From Rhizobiales bacterium YIM 77505 (GTDB taxonomy: Bacteria; Pseudomonadota; Alphaproteobacteria; Rhizobiales; Beijerinckiaceae), in the NCBI GenBank assembly GCA_000745135.1, contig JQNH01000001.1, forward strand, positions 3,829,501 to 3,893,500: 64,000 bases of DNA, written 5' to 3'. Shown one piece after another: positions 54,472-64,000 of the stretch. The stretch's first letter is position 1. Each line of letters begins with the position of its first letter. The position numbers were made by a program, and so were the translations under genes. The notes beneath the pieces were generated by a model. That model searched no databases and had not been told where the DNA came from. It saw nothing but the letters and a program-made list of their open reading frames with translations.

Positions 54472-55266
54472 TCAGGCGAAGGGCAGGTCCCGTTGCGCTG
54501 GCTCGGCAACGACCAGACGCTCGCCAGGGGCAAGGGCGCCCCCTTCGAGAACCTCCGCGTAAACCCCGCAATCGGCATGGCCGAAATGGCGCATCAGGGC
54601 GGCTGGAATGTCCATGTCCCTGATAGCACTCGCCGGGTTCACATTGGTCGCGGCGCAGCGCACGATCCGCTTCGTCACCTTGAGCCGCACGCCCGAGGCG
54701 CTCTCCAGGGTTCGCCCGACAAGGTCGAACTCCGCCCAAGGGGCGAGCCCTTCGATGTGGAGGTTGCCGCGGAAGCGCAAGGGATCGACCGGCGCTCTCA
54801 CCAGATCCTCAATGGCACCGACGCTTGCCAGATTGATCAACGAGACGAAGCCGTTGCGGGAGTCCGTGAACCGGAAGCCGTCCGGCGCCGCCAGCACCCT
54901 TGGGGGCCCGCGCAGCTCACGTGGCATGAAGTGCTGAAAGAAGGTCTCGATGGCAAGCCGGCCTTCCGGGGTCGAAAGGTCTCCGCGGACGGCTTCACGG
55001 CCATCCTTCTCGATGACAAGCGTGCTGGAAGCTTCGTGATAGCGCGTCCTGAGCCGAGCGAGCGCCTCGTTCCTCATCAGCATGAGGAACTTGATCTTGG
55101 GCTGATGCTGCGGATCGGCGGCGTTGAACCCCGATGGCCCGTTTTCGATCGCGATCAGCCGGTCGCCTGGGAAATAGCCGCCCCGCTGAAGGAAGGCCCG
55201 GCTCACAGGTTCGGGGGAAAGACCCTTGACCGGGTAGCGGTGAAGGGCGGCGATGCGCAGTTCCAT
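54472..55266 (-). CDS. MOSC domain protein
   Basis: A 264-residue molybdenum-cofactor-sulfurase C-terminal family protein. MELRIAALHRYPVKGLSPE is the N-terminal barrel and RIVRCAATNVNPASAIRDMD carries the conserved MOSC Cys thought to bind cofactor or sulfur. MOSC proteins reduce N-hydroxylated compounds or carry sulfur to molybdoenzymes. The gene is monocistronic; the substrate is unknown. Confidence 0.87.
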   Translation of the reverse strand: MELRIAALHRYPVKGLSPEPVSRAFLQRGGYFPGDRLIAIENGPSGFNAADPQHQPKIKFLMLMRNEALARLRTRYHEASSTLVIEKDGREAVRGDLSTPEGRLAIETFFQHFMPRELRGPPRVLAAPDGFRFTDSRNGFVSLINLASVGAIEDLVRAPVDPLRFRGNLHIEGLAPWAEFDLVGRTLESASGVRLKVTKRIVRCAATNVNPASAIRDMDIPAALMRHFGHADCGVYAEVLEGGALAPGERLVVAEPAQRDLPFA

Positions 55267-55317
55267 GGCCGAGCCTTAGGCGCGGCCATGCCGACGATCA
55301 AGCTCCGCGGCGGATGC

Positions 55318-55575
55318 TCACGAGGGGTCGCCGGAGCGTGCCACCCGCGTCTGCTTCAGATGAGGCGTGTAGGTGGCCTCGTTCCCCCGATGCGATCCCG
55401 TCGCGCGGTCGTCCTCATGCGGCTGCATGCCGGCATGAGCCGTCTGATGCTCGGGGATATGGGTTTGGGGCCCTGCCGCCTGCTTCATCTGGAGCGCCTT
55501 TTCCATGTTCTTCTGGAGCTCGCTCTTGCCGTCGCCCCGATGGAAGAAGCTTGTCAGTCTTTGCAGGAAATTCAT
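55318..55575 (-). CDS. Small hydrophilic hypothetical protein
   Basis: An 85-residue protein with no recognised family. MNFLQRLTSFFHRGD is an amphipathic start, followed by a Lys/Gln-rich helix (SELQKNMEKALQMKQAAG) and a His/Pro/Gln-rich tail. GGAAACCTCC sits ahead of ATG 55575. It follows the next minus-strand small gene by 38 bases, suggesting co-transcription. The hydrophilic composition resembles stress or desiccation proteins, but that is impression only. Confidence 0.55.
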   Translation of the reverse strand: MNFLQRLTSFFHRGDGKSELQKNMEKALQMKQAAGPQTHIPEHQTAHAGMQPHEDDRATGSHRGNEATYTPHLKQTRVARSGDPS

Positions 55576-55613
55576 GGAGGTTTCCTTCTTGTGCTTGTCG
55601 GCCGCAACGGCCG

Positions 55614-55934
55614 TCATTCCTTGGCGCGCGAGAGGGCGTCCGCGTCGCCCCGCGGCACGGGCGCTGCGGCATCGCGCCCCGTCGTCACCTGCTCGGCCTC
55701 CACGCGGGAGCGTGCGCCGCTCACATCCCGTTGTGGCGTTTCCCCGCCCGCCTCTGCGCCTTGATCCGTCCCTGAACGCAGCCGCGCCGGTCCGTCATGG
55801 ACCCCGAAGGTGTCCGGTGTCACCGACGGCTCACGGGTCAGCGGGGTTTGAGGGACCGCCAGGTCCATCTCGGCGTTGCGCTTGAGGTCGGCGCGGGCCT
55901 TCTCGGCCTCCGAGCGGGGATCATGGCCAGCCAT
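55614..55934 (-). CDS. Small hydrophilic hypothetical protein
   Basis: A 106-residue protein rich in Ala, Arg, Glu, Asp, Gly, Pro and Thr, with no Cys and no hydrophobic segment, so probably disordered. MAGHDPRSEAEKARADLKRN is the start, preceded by GGAGG at eight bases; ATG 55952 is a less likely alternative. A partial match to the general-stress sigma (EcfG) pattern lies upstream. No family recognised. Confidence 0.5.
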   Translation of the reverse strand: MAGHDPRSEAEKARADLKRNAEMDLAVPQTPLTREPSVTPDTFGVHDGPARLRSGTDQGAEAGGETPQRDVSGARSRVEAEQVTTGRDAAAPVPRGDADALSRAKE

Positions 55935-55965
55935 GGGTCGCGCCTCCGGCATCGTTCACACGGTC

Positions 55966-55990
55966 AATGCGGCCCTTGAGGCTTCGTTCC
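55966..55990 (-). promoter_or_regulatory. Possible EcfG (general stress) promoter
   Basis: On the minus strand, GGAAC (55986-55990), 16 bases, CATT (55966-55969). The alphaproteobacterial EcfG consensus is GGAAC-N16/17-CGTT; one base differs in the second element. It lies just ahead of the small hydrophilic genes at 55.3-55.9 kb. Confidence 0.25.
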
Positions 55991-56093
55991 GCTTCTCGGG
56001 GCGCGGCAAGCGCGAACAAGCCTCTGTCCGCCCTGCTTCCGCTGCGAGCAGGCAAAGAGGGCTCGGCGCGCCGAGCCCTCTGATCGGCAGATC

Positions 56094-56387
56094 CTATTTC
56101 TTGCTGCCGCCGACGGTGCCACTGGACTCCTTGTTCAGGCCCGGCGCTGCCACGCCCGACGGGGTGCGGGTGACCGTCCCAGTGGTATCGTTCGTGGACT
56201 TGTTCCGGCCCGGCGCGGCGACGCCGGAGGAGGTCCGGTTCATGGTGTCGTCGGTCGTCGACTTGTTCAGGCCGGGCGCTGCGACCCCCGAGCTGCCGGC
56301 GGTGTTCGGCTGGGTGCCCGTCTGAGCGAAGGCCGGCGCGCCGAGCAGCAGGGCTGCGCCGGCGATGGCGAAGACGACTTTCCTCAT
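56094..56387 (-). CDS. Small secreted protein with three tandem units
   Basis: A 97-residue protein of no recognised family. The signal peptide MRKVVFAIAGAALLLGAPAFA is cleaved after residue 21 or so. The mature chain is three near-copies of SSGVAAPGLNKS (third positions vary: GLNKST, GRNKST, GLNKES), each followed by a Thr/Asn-rich spacer. AAGGAGG precedes ATG 56387, so it is very likely translated. The tandem copies also show as a repeat in the DNA (about 68-base period). Possible envelope or stress role is inference. Confidence 0.7.
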   Translation of the reverse strand: MRKVVFAIAGAALLLGAPAFAQTGTQPNTAGSSGVAAPGLNKSTTDDTMNRTSSGVAAPGRNKSTNDTTGTVTRTPSGVAAPGLNKESSGTVGGSKK

Positions 56388-56436
56388 GATCTGCCTCCTT
56401 GAAGGTCTTGTGGACCGCATTGTCGCGGCTCGGAGC

Positions 56437-56461
56437 AACGCCGGGTCGGAGCCCAAGTTTC
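56437..56461 (-). promoter_or_regulatory. Possible EcfG-like promoter of the repeat-protein gene
   Basis: On the minus strand, GAAAC (56457-56461), 16 bases, CGTT (56437-56440), one mismatch to GGAAC-N16-CGTT. The distance of about 50 bases to the ATG is sensible. Confidence 0.25.
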
Positions 56462-56497
56462 AGCTTGGGCACAAACCGGAAAATGCGCTCCAGCGGC

Positions 56498-56527
56498 CTT
56501 GTGTTACCTAAAAGACACACCACATGA
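56498..56527 (+). promoter_or_regulatory. Possible heat-shock (RpoH) promoter of clpB
   Basis: CTTG (56498-56501), 18 bases, CCACATGA (56520-56527) is a loose match to the alphaproteobacterial RpoH pattern (CTTG, about 18 bases, CCNNAT). clpB is normally under RpoH, which is the main reason to propose it. The leader would be about 108 bases. Confidence 0.3.
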
Positions 56528-56635
56528 GGAGAGCCGGCGGGCCCGATTGGACGCCGGCGTCCAGCGCGGCCTGAGCCGCGGGGACAATCCGGTCGCCGCG
56601 CCTTAGGGGCGGACGGTCGATAAGGGGGTTATCTC

Positions 56636-59260
<2,625 letters not shown>

Positions 59261-59295
59261 GCGGCTACGGGCAGCTCACGGGCCGGCTTGGATTT

Positions 59296-59323
59296 AACCT
59301 CCCCCGGAAGCGGGGGAGGTTTT
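59296..59323. terminator. Bidirectional Rho-independent terminator between clpB and folC
   Basis: AACCTCCCCCG (59296-59306) pairs perfectly with CGGGGGAGGTT (59311-59321) across a GAAG tetraloop, with a T run on the plus strand and TTAAAT on the minus strand. It ends both convergent transcripts. Confidence 0.85.
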
Positions 59324-60649
59324 CTATTCGGGGGGTGTGCCATTCGCGGCCAGCACCTCGCCAGCGAGGTAGAGCGAGCCGCAGATGAGGATGCGGGGCG
59401 GCCGCTCCCAGACGTAGCCGTTGAGGGAGGCGAGCGCTGCTTCGACACTCGGCTGCGTGGCGCTTGAAAGCCCCGCTTCCCGGGCAAGGGCTGCCACATC
59501 CTCCGCTGGACGGGCGGCAATCTGGCCTTGGATCGGAACCGCGATGACTTCGCGGGCAAGGCCCGTGAAGTTGCGCAAAAAGGCGCTTGCGTCCTTCGTA
59601 CCGAGCATGCCGACGACGAGCACGAGGGGTGCGGCGCTGCGCTCCTCGAGATCCCCCATGGCGGCCGCGAGCACCCGGCCCCCATCCGGGTTGTGCCCGC
59701 CGTCGAGCCAGATCTCCGAGCCTGCCGGAGCAAGGCCGGGCAGGCGTCCTCGGGCCAGCCGTTGCAGACGGCCCGGCCATTCGGCGCGCACAAGCCCCGC
59801 CTCCACGATCGCAGGCTCGAAGTCGCCGAAGCCCGCAGCGCGGAGCGCCGCGATGGCCGTTCCAGCGTTCACGAGCTGATGGCGGCCGGCGAGCTTCGGC
59901 CGCGGCAGGTCGAGAAGTCCGTCCTCGTCCTGATAGACGAGCCGGCCGCGCTCCTCATGGACCGAGAACTCCTGCCCGCCGACGATGATCGGCGACGCCC
60001 GGATCGCCTCGGCCCTCTCGCGCAGCACCTGGTCCGCAGCCGGGTAGTCCTGGGGCGCGATCACTGCCGGCCGGCCGCGCTTGAAGATTCCCGCCTTCTC
60101 GGCCGCGATGGCCTCGATGGTGTCTCCAAGATAATCCACATGGTCTCGACCGACGGCGGTCACCACGGCCGCGGCCGGATCGGCGATGACGTTGGTGGCG
60201 TCGAGCCGCCCGCCGAGGCCCACCTCGAGCAACAGGACGTCGGCCGGAACCTCGGCGAAGAGCACGAAAGCGGCCGCCGTGGTGATTTCGAAGATGGTGA
60301 TGGGCTCGTCCGCATTGGCCGCCTCGCACCGGCGTAGCGCCTCGGCAAGCCGCGCCTCTTCGACGAAGCGGCCGCCGCCGACCCGGCCCAGCCGGATCCG
60401 CTCGTGGAAGCGAACGAGGTGCGGCGAGGTATAGACATGGACCGCCAGCCCCGCGCTCTCGAGAATGGCGCGCATGAAGGCGATGGTGGAGCCCTTGCCG
60501 TTGGTGCCCGCCACATGGATCACGGGCGGCAGCCGCCGCTCGGGATGATTGAGGCGCGCCAGAAGACGCTCAATCCGGCCGAGCGACAGGTCGATCGTCT
60601 TGGGGTGCAGGGCAAGGAAGCGCGCGATGAGCGCGTCGGAGGAGTCCAT
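59324..60649 (-). CDS. folC: Folylpolyglutamate / dihydrofolate synthase
   Basis: A 441-residue Mur-ligase-type enzyme that makes dihydrofolate and adds glutamates to folates. HVAGTNGKGSTIAFMRAIL is the ATP loop, DALIARFLALHPKTIDLSL the N-terminal part, and DVLLLEVGLGGRLDATNVI is diagnostic. It lies downstream of accD on the minus strand, the usual trpB-trpA-accD-folC order in alphaproteobacteria, though here a small gene and a toxin-antitoxin pair are inserted upstream. Confidence 0.95.
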   Translation of the reverse strand: MDSSDALIARFLALHPKTIDLSLGRIERLLARLNHPERRLPPVIHVAGTNGKGSTIAFMRAILESAGLAVHVYTSPHLVRFHERIRLGRVGGGRFVEEARLAEALRRCEAANADEPITIFEITTAAAFVLFAEVPADVLLLEVGLGGRLDATNVIADPAAAVVTAVGRDHVDYLGDTIEAIAAEKAGIFKRGRPAVIAPQDYPAADQVLRERAEAIRASPIIVGGQEFSVHEERGRLVYQDEDGLLDLPRPKLAGRHQLVNAGTAIAALRAAGFGDFEPAIVEAGLVRAEWPGRLQRLARGRLPGLAPAGSEIWLDGGHNPDGGRVLAAAMGDLEERSAAPLVLVVGMLGTKDASAFLRNFTGLAREVIAVPIQGQIAARPAEDVAALAREAGLSSATQPSVEAALASLNGYVWERPPRILICGSLYLAGEVLAANGTPPE

Positions 60650-60750
60650 TCGTCTCAGCTAGCAGCGAGCGCGCCTTTCTAACAGGGTCTGGTGCGGCCG
60701 CAGGCCATGTGCGTGCGCTCTTTATCTTCCCCGCGCGCTGTCGCGCTCGT

Positions 60751-61617
60751 CTAAGCCGCTTTCGCGGGCGGCGGCGCCTTCGTGAGGAGGCGGCACAGGC
60801 GGGCGATGGTGGCTTTGAGGTCGTGGCGGTGGACCACCATGTCGACCATGCCGTGCTCCTTGAGGTACTCCGCCCGCTGAAAGCCGTCGGGCAGCTTCTC
60901 GCGGATGGTCTGCTCGATGACGCGGGGGCCGGCAAAGCCGATGAGCGCCCCGGGCTCCGCCAGGTGCACGTCGCCCAGCATCGCATAAGACGCGGTGACG
61001 CCGCCCGTCGTCGGATTCGTCAGCACGACGATGTAGGGCAGGCGGGCGGCCTTCAGCTGCCGGACGGCGACGGTCGTGCGGGGCATCTGCATGAGGGAGA
61101 GCACTCCCTCCTGCATGCGCGCCCCGCCCGAGGCCGCGAAGAGCACGAAGGGCGTCTTCTTCTCGATAGCCGTCGTGACGCCCTTGATGAACGCCTCCCC
61201 CGCGGCCATGCCCAGGGAGCCGCCCATGAAGCCGAAATCCTGGACGGCGACGGTCATGGGCAGCTCTTCGACCCGGCCGTAGCCGATCTTGAAGGCGTCC
61301 ATCTGCCCCGTCTTGGCGCGGGCGTCCTTAAGGCGGTCGATGTAGCGCTTCTCATCCCGGAACTTGAGGGGGTCGATCGTCACCTCCGGCAGAGGAACGT
61401 CGATCCAGGTGCCTGAATCGAAGGTCATCTTCAGGCGCTGGGTCGCGTCGACCCGCAGGTGGTGGTTCGAGCCGGGGATGACCCAGCTATTCGCCTCGAC
61501 ATCCTTGTGGAACACCATCTGCCCGGTCTCCGGGCATTTGATCCAAAGGTTCTCCGGCGTCTCTTTCTTGAAGAGCGTCTTGATCCGGGGACGGACGACT
61601 TCGGAGATCCAGTTCAT
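60751..61617 (-). CDS. accD: Acetyl-CoA carboxylase beta subunit AccD
   Basis: A 288-residue carboxyltransferase subunit for malonyl-CoA synthesis. [16 protein letters not shown] is the start, and [33 protein letters not shown] and [16 protein letters not shown] the catalytic core. Most AccD proteins carry a CPxC...CPxC zinc finger; here only Cys28 remains (CPET) and the later pair is VIPGS, so three of four ligands are missing. My recollection is that other Rhizobiales AccD proteins share this loss. ATG 61617; a reading to 61677 is not supported. Confidence 0.95.
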   Translation of the reverse strand: MNWISEVVRPRIKTLFKKETPENLWIKCPETGQMVFHKDVEANSWVIPGSNHHLRVDATQRLKMTFDSGTWIDVPLPEVTIDPLKFRDEKRYIDRLKDARAKTGQMDAFKIGYGRVEELPMTVAVQDFGFMGGSLGMAAGEAFIKGVTTAIEKKTPFVLFAASGGARMQEGVLSLMQMPRTTVAVRQLKAARLPYIVVLTNPTTGGVTASYAMLGDVHLAEPGALIGFAGPRVIEQTIREKLPDGFQRAEYLKEHGMVDMVVHRHDLKATIARLCRLLTKAPPPAKAA

Positions 61618-61731
61618 GAGGTTTCCTTTGACCTTCGTGAGGGCGCCTTGAGCCGTCGTTGGTGACCGAGGCGTCACGGGATCGGTCGCCCGGGCGGGCC
61701 GGGCCGGCGGGACGAGGGCGCCCGACAGCCT

Positions 61732-61986
61732 CTAAGCCCGAGCCGCTTCGAGCCGTTCGACCCGCTGCTTGAGGTCGGCGATGTCGCTATCGAGACTTGC
61801 CATCGTGCGCTCGAAGATCGCGCGATGGCCAATGAAGCTGCGGAGGGCCTTGGTGCCGTTCAGATGCATGGCATCGAGGCGCTTCTCGATGGCCTCGAAC
61901 CGAGCCTCGAGGCGCTGCTCCATCGGTTTGATGTCGGACCGCAACTCGCGCAAAGGCGCGAGGATGAGATTCTCCGGCTCGCTCAT
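61732..61986 (-). CDS. Small coiled-coil hypothetical protein
   Basis: An 84-residue, highly charged protein of no known family. MSEPENLILAPLRELRSDIK is followed by a heptad-like helix (EARFEAIEKRLDAMHL) and ends SDIADLKQRVERLEAARA, a second coiled-coil segment. It lies between trpA and accD, which are usually adjacent. ATG 61986 is chosen over 62013. Similar small coiled-coil proteins often sit near toxin-antitoxin genes, and a higBA pair is nearby, but no direct link is shown. Confidence 0.6.
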   Translation of the reverse strand: MSEPENLILAPLRELRSDIKPMEQRLEARFEAIEKRLDAMHLNGTKALRSFIGHRAIFERTMASLDSDIADLKQRVERLEAARA

Positions 61987-62025
61987 GGGCAGGAAGATAC
62001 GGGGCGAGCGCACGAAATTCCAGCC

Positions 62026-62865
62026 TCAGGCCGCGCGGGCCTTCTTCACCGAGCGGACACCCTCCGCGAGCTCCCGCACGAGTCCGGCAACGGCTGCGAC
62101 CGTCCCGGAGGTGGCGCGCCCTTCCGCGTCGAGCGTTTCCTTCAGGGTGGCAACGAGGGCCGAGCCGACCACGACCCCATCCGCCCCTTCCGCGATCGCC
62201 GCCGCATGGGCGCCGCTCTTGACGCCGAAACCGACCACGACGGGAAGGGGCGTATGGCGCTTGATGCGCGCCACCGCCTCGGAGACCTTGCCGAAATCGG
62301 GGGTGGCCGCCCCGGTGATGCCAGTGATCGAGACGTAGTAGACGAAGCCCGCTGTGTTCGCGAGGACGGCGGGGAGCCGCCGGTCGTCGGTTGTCGGGGT
62401 GGCGAGGCGGATGAAGGCGAGGCCTGCCTTCAGCGCCGGCAGGCAGAGTTCGTCGTCCTCCTCAGGCGGAAGATCCACGACAATGAGCCCGTCGACCCCG
62501 GCCGCCTTGGCGTCGGTGAGGAAGCGCTCGGCGCCGTAGATGTAGATCGGGTTGAAGTAGCCCATGAGGATCACGGGCGTTTCGGCGTCCTCGGCGCGAA
62601 AGCGGCGCACGAGCTCGAGCGTCTTGGCGGTGGTCTGCCCCGCCTTCAGCGCCCTGAGGCCCGCGGCCTGGATCGCCGGCCCGTCGGCCATGGGATCGGT
62701 GAAGGGCAGGCCGAATTCGACGATGTCGGCGCCGGCCCTCGGCAGCTCCTTGAGGATGGCAAGCGAGGTCTCCGGGTCTGGATCGCCGGCCATGACATAG
62801 GTGACGAGCGCCGCACGGCCTTCAGCGCGGCAGCGGGCGAAGCGGGCTTCGATGCGGGAGGTCAT
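62026..62865 (-). CDS. trpA: Tryptophan synthase alpha chain
   Basis: A 279-residue TIM barrel that cleaves indole-3-glycerol phosphate to indole, which is channelled to TrpB. The catalytic Glu50 and Asp61 are in [33 protein letters not shown] and the phosphate-binding VVVGSALV segment are typical. It is on the minus strand, 40 bases before the coiled-coil gene; trpB lies upstream beyond the inserted higBA pair, so trpA probably relies on read-through or its own promoter. Confidence 0.96.
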   Translation of the reverse strand: MTSRIEARFARCRAEGRAALVTYVMAGDPDPETSLAILKELPRAGADIVEFGLPFTDPMADGPAIQAAGLRALKAGQTTAKTLELVRRFRAEDAETPVILMGYFNPIYIYGAERFLTDAKAAGVDGLIVVDLPPEEDDELCLPALKAGLAFIRLATPTTDDRRLPAVLANTAGFVYYVSITGITGAATPDFGKVSEAVARIKRHTPLPVVVGFGVKSGAHAAAIAEGADGVVVGSALVATLKETLDAEGRATSGTVAAVAGLVRELAEGVRSVKKARAA

Positions 62866-62939
62866 GGGAGGCCGTTAGCACGGGCTCGCCCGCGAGGGGA
62901 GGGGGCGTGGGGTCTTGGCGCTTGCTGCTGCCGGCCTCG

Positions 62940-62963
62940 ATGATACGCTCGCTGTATGATACG
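62940..62963 (+). promoter_or_regulatory. Direct repeat ATGATACG at the higB start, candidate operator
   Basis: Two copies of ATGATACG (62940-62947 and 62956-62963) with eight bases between. The second overlaps the higB start codon. HigA-family antitoxins repress their own promoter, so this may be the binding site, though no inverted symmetry is apparent. Confidence 0.3.
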
Positions 62964-63234
62964 ATCCGTCAAAGGCTCGCCGACACGCCGGTTCATTGAG
63001 ACCGGCAAGTCGAAATTTCGGGGTCTTGACGTGGAACTCGCGCGCCAGCGGCTGACCGAGCTGAACGCCGCCCGATCGCTCGATGTGCTTTCGCGCCTCC
63101 GTAGCGTTGGATTGCACAAGCTGAAAGGCGACCGGAGCGGCTGTTGGGCAATCAGCGTCAATGGACCTTGGCGCATCGTGTTCCGGTTCCATGACGGCGA
63201 CGCCTATGAGGTCGAGATCGTGGATTATCACTGA
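62956..63234 (+). CDS. higB: Toxin of type II system, HigB/RelE-like
   Basis: A 92-residue RelE/HigB-fold ribonuclease toxin. The typical sequence includes ELARQRLTELNAARSLDVLS, LHKLKGDRSGCWAISVNGPW and RIVFRFHDGDAYEVEIVDYH. HigB cleaves mRNA on the ribosome. It precedes the antitoxin by 12 bases (toxin-first order, as is typical for higBA). The pair sits on the opposite strand to trpA and trpB, between them, and is visibly less G+C rich, which suggests acquisition. Confidence 0.9.
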   Translation: MIRSVKGSPTRRFIETGKSKFRGLDVELARQRLTELNAARSLDVLSRLRSVGLHKLKGDRSGCWAISVNGPWRIVFRFHDGDAYEVEIVDYH

Positions 63235-63246
63235 TGAGGGAAAACC

Positions 63247-63573
63247 ATGGCCAAAGCTGATGACGTTTTCGAAGCGCCGGTCGGCGGCTTCCGCCTCGGC
63301 CCTGTCCATCCGGGCCGCACGCTCGCGGAGGAGCTCAAGGAGCGCGGCCTGACGGCCCACGCTCTTGCCCTGAAGCTGCGGGTGCCGGCGAACCGGATCA
63401 CCGAGATCATCGCCGGACGGCGCGGAATCTCAGCCGAGACGGCGCTGCGGCTGGGCCGTTATTTCGGCACGGGCGCCCCGTTCTGGTTGGCGCTGCAAAG
63501 CCAATACGATCTGGAAACGGCGGAGCGGGCGCTGGGGTCGCGCATCGCTGCGGAGGTCGAGGAAGCGGCCTGA
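63247..63573 (+). CDS. higA: HigA family antitoxin (XRE-type)
   Basis: A 108-residue HTH protein neutralising HigB and repressing the operon. Diagnostic N-terminal PVGGFRLGPVHPGRTLAEEL is followed by the XRE helix-turn-helix (KERGLTAHALALKLRVPANR, ITEIIAGRRGISAETALRLG). The start is 12 bases after higB; GAGGG lies ahead. It converges with trpB, whose stop is 24 bases away. Confidence 0.92.
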   Translation: MAKADDVFEAPVGGFRLGPVHPGRTLAEELKERGLTAHALALKLRVPANRITEIIAGRRGISAETALRLGRYFGTGAPFWLALQSQYDLETAERALGSRIAAEVEEAA

Positions 63574-63597
63574 TGACGGTGAATCGGGCGATGCTGC

Positions 63598-64000
63598 TCA
63601 AGCTCCCAGATGCTTCGCCACCGTCGGCAGGTCCTTGTCGCCGCGGCCGGAGAGGTTGACGACCATCAAGTGGTCCCTCGGCTTTTGTGGCGCAATCTCG
63701 AGCACCTTGGCGATGGCGTGCGCCGATTCGAGCGCCGGAATGATGCCTTCGAGCCGCGAGCACAGCTGGAAGGCGTGAAGCGCCTCCTCGTCGGTGGCCG
63801 AGAGGAAGGTCACGCGCCCCGCCTCGTAGAGCCAGGCGTGCTCGGGCCCGATGCCAGGATAGTCGAGCCCGGCCGAAATCGAGTGGGCGTCCTGGATCTG
63901 CCCGTCATCATTCATGAGGAGATAGGTGCGGTTGCCATGCAGCACGCCGGGACGGCCGCCCGCGATGGAGGCGGCATGGAGGCCCGTGAGCCCCTCGCCC
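63598..64000 (-). CDS. trpB: Tryptophan synthase beta chain (C-terminal part, gene continues right)
   Basis: The last 133 or so residues of TrpB, which makes tryptophan from indole and serine with pyridoxal phosphate. The visible stretch includes [37 protein letters not shown] (a hallmark of TrpB) and [19 protein letters not shown] at the C terminus. The frame is open to the window edge. Normally trpA follows immediately; here higBA intervenes. Confidence 0.95.
   Translation of the reverse strand, partial: GEGLTGLHAASIAGGRPGVLHGNRTYLLMNDDGQIQDAHSISAGLDYPGIGPEHAWLYEAGRVTFLSATDEEALHAFQLCSRLEGIIPALESAHAIAKVLEIAPQKPRDHLMVVNLSGRGDKDLPTVAKHLGA

Noticed and set aside
56120-56300. Direct repeats resembling a short CRISPR array
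   Set aside because: The repeats are the coding units of the small secreted protein; their spacing is not constant enough, and no cas genes are nearby.

Overview
The window is G+C-rich bacterial chromosome from an alphaproteobacterium, most likely the order Hyphomicrobiales (Rhizobiales). Support comes from a SUV3-like RNA helicase next to an S4 protein and fdxA, a bolA / J-protein / cobS / cobT cluster, a DUF4167 gene, an imuA with an alphaproteobacterial GAAC-N7-GAAC LexA box, an AccD that has lost most zinc-finger cysteines, and paired inverted REP-like repeats in several gaps. Genus cannot be fixed from sequence alone. No rRNA, tRNA, CRISPR array, prophage or insertion sequence was seen.

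Layout. 1-3.6 kb: the end of a TAXI solute-binding protein and a TRAP fused permease with a DUF3394 tail. 3.7-16.9 kb: mixed metabolic and transport genes (aldehyde dehydrogenase, RlpA-like protein, DMT and MFS transporters, glycogen-debranching enzyme with a glycosyltransferase, an orphan ABC permease, a diguanylate cyclase, an acyl-CoA synthetase, a His-rich CobW GTPase). 16.9-21.7 kb: DMT transporters, a DacC-like carboxypeptidase with a long basic Ala/Lys/Pro tail, and a thiolase. 21.9-27.5 kb: bolA, J-protein, cobS, DUF29, cobT and a Tat-exported esterase-like phytase-family protein. 27.5-34.3 kb: queuosine-precursor transporter, rpmB, DUF3108, SUV3-like helicase, S4 protein and fdxA. 34.3-37.3 kb: SOS-controlled imuA and a shortened imuB, a thioesterase and a DinB-fold protein. 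37.4-42.9 kb: a fatty-acid beta-oxidation set (FadB/J-type, FadA, FadE) on one strand. 43.1-46.2 kb: DsbA-fold isomerase, oxyR and divergent katA. 46.5-53.0 kb: ubiG, lysC, ptsP, prfA and prmC. 53.4-59.3 kb: DUF4167, MOSC, three small (two probably stress-related) proteins and clpB. 59.3-64 kb: folC, accD, a small coiled-coil gene, trpA, a higBA toxin-antitoxin pair on the opposite strand, and the 3' end of trpB.

Most genes are ordinary chromosomal housekeeping or metabolism. The points that deserve attention are: imuAB with no dnaE2 and a truncated ImuB, abutting fdxA where carD would be expected; a one-base frameshift at a C run near the end of the SUV3-like helicase; higBA lodged between trpA and trpB; a small secreted protein made of three near-identical units; and inverted repeat pairs resembling REPINs. 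I did not find a convincing new multi-gene defence or biosynthetic system.
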